Below are positions 62,360 through 64,000 of a stretch of 64,000 nucleotides of DNA, one piece after another. Source of the DNA: Nitrobium sp046350935. Lineage in GTDB: Bacteria; Nitrospirota; Thermodesulfovibrionia; Thermodesulfovibrionales; Dissulfurispiraceae. The translations under genes and the position numbers were made by a program. The notes under the pieces were generated by a model. The model did not search any database. It was not told the origin of the DNA and saw nothing but the letters and a program-made list of their open reading frames with translations. Within the stretch, counting starts at the first letter, position 1. Every line of letters begins with the position of its first letter. The stretch is from the NCBI GenBank assembly GCA_046350935.1, contig JAXLZK010000005.1:1-64000 (forward strand). The letters are read 5' to 3'.

Positions 62360-64000
<1,641 letters not shown>

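Overview
This is a GC-rich bacterial chromosome segment with no phage, IS element or CRISPR array. It encodes an outer-membrane porin, a lipoprotein export system, Hfq, HrcA/CIRCE heat-shock control, two molybdopterin oxidoreductases (one Tat-exported with its own maturation chaperone), two corrinoid-type UroD-family methyltransferases and three B12-binding radical SAM proteins. That points to an anaerobic or facultative diderm. A Nitrospirota or deltaproteobacterial-type lineage fits best, but this assignment is inference and no marker here settles it.

Region 1 (1-12.3 kb, all on the minus strand) is respiratory and C1-like metabolism. It holds a UroD-family methyltransferase followed by the start of a P-loop GTPase, a porin, a three-gene Mo-enzyme operon (TorD-like chaperone, Tat-exported catalytic subunit, four-cluster Fe-S subunit), a small unknown gene with a four-PAS histidine kinase and a NarL-type response regulator, and a SelW-like protein paired with a second UroD-family methyltransferase.

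Region 2 (12.6-22 kb) is housekeeping and quality control. It holds a broken FN3/SLH surface protein with a CRP-type operator, a stand-alone IF-2 C-terminal-like protein, tmRNA, SmpB, a lipoprotein, an N-degron operon (clpS-clpA-aat), an FmdB zinc ribbon, and then hfq, a Nudix hydrolase and a SurA/PpiD-like N-domain protein.

Region 3 (22-28.5 kb) is guaB and guaA, then ispA and dxs. Intergenic inverted-repeat elements of one apparent family lie beside guaB/guaA and dxs, with related copies near 12.5 and 16.5 kb.

Region 4 (28.7-53.2 kb) is a large exopolysaccharide/surface glycan locus. It encodes an initiating sugar-phosphate transferase, an acyl-CoA-ligase-like enzyme, a Zn dehydrogenase, a Wza-like exporter, a flippase, an O-antigen ligase/polymerase, a chain-length protein fused to a P-loop domain that looks kinase-dead, an LpxL-like acyltransferase, three B12 radical SAM proteins, two soluble AlkP-superfamily enzymes plus a frameshifted sulfatase-like one, a clan-A-like glycosidase, GT9 and GT2 glycosyltransferases and an alpha/beta hydrolase lipoprotein. 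A complete single 5S rRNA gene with its own promoter and terminator sits inside this locus.

Region 5 (53.3-64 kb) holds YnfA, an EF-hand protein, a second (cytoplasmic) molybdopterin oxidoreductase, about 1 kb of non-coding repeats, tlyA, a polyamine pair (ornithine-type decarboxylase and speE), and the CIRCE-controlled hrcA-grpE-dnaK operon, which runs off the window end.
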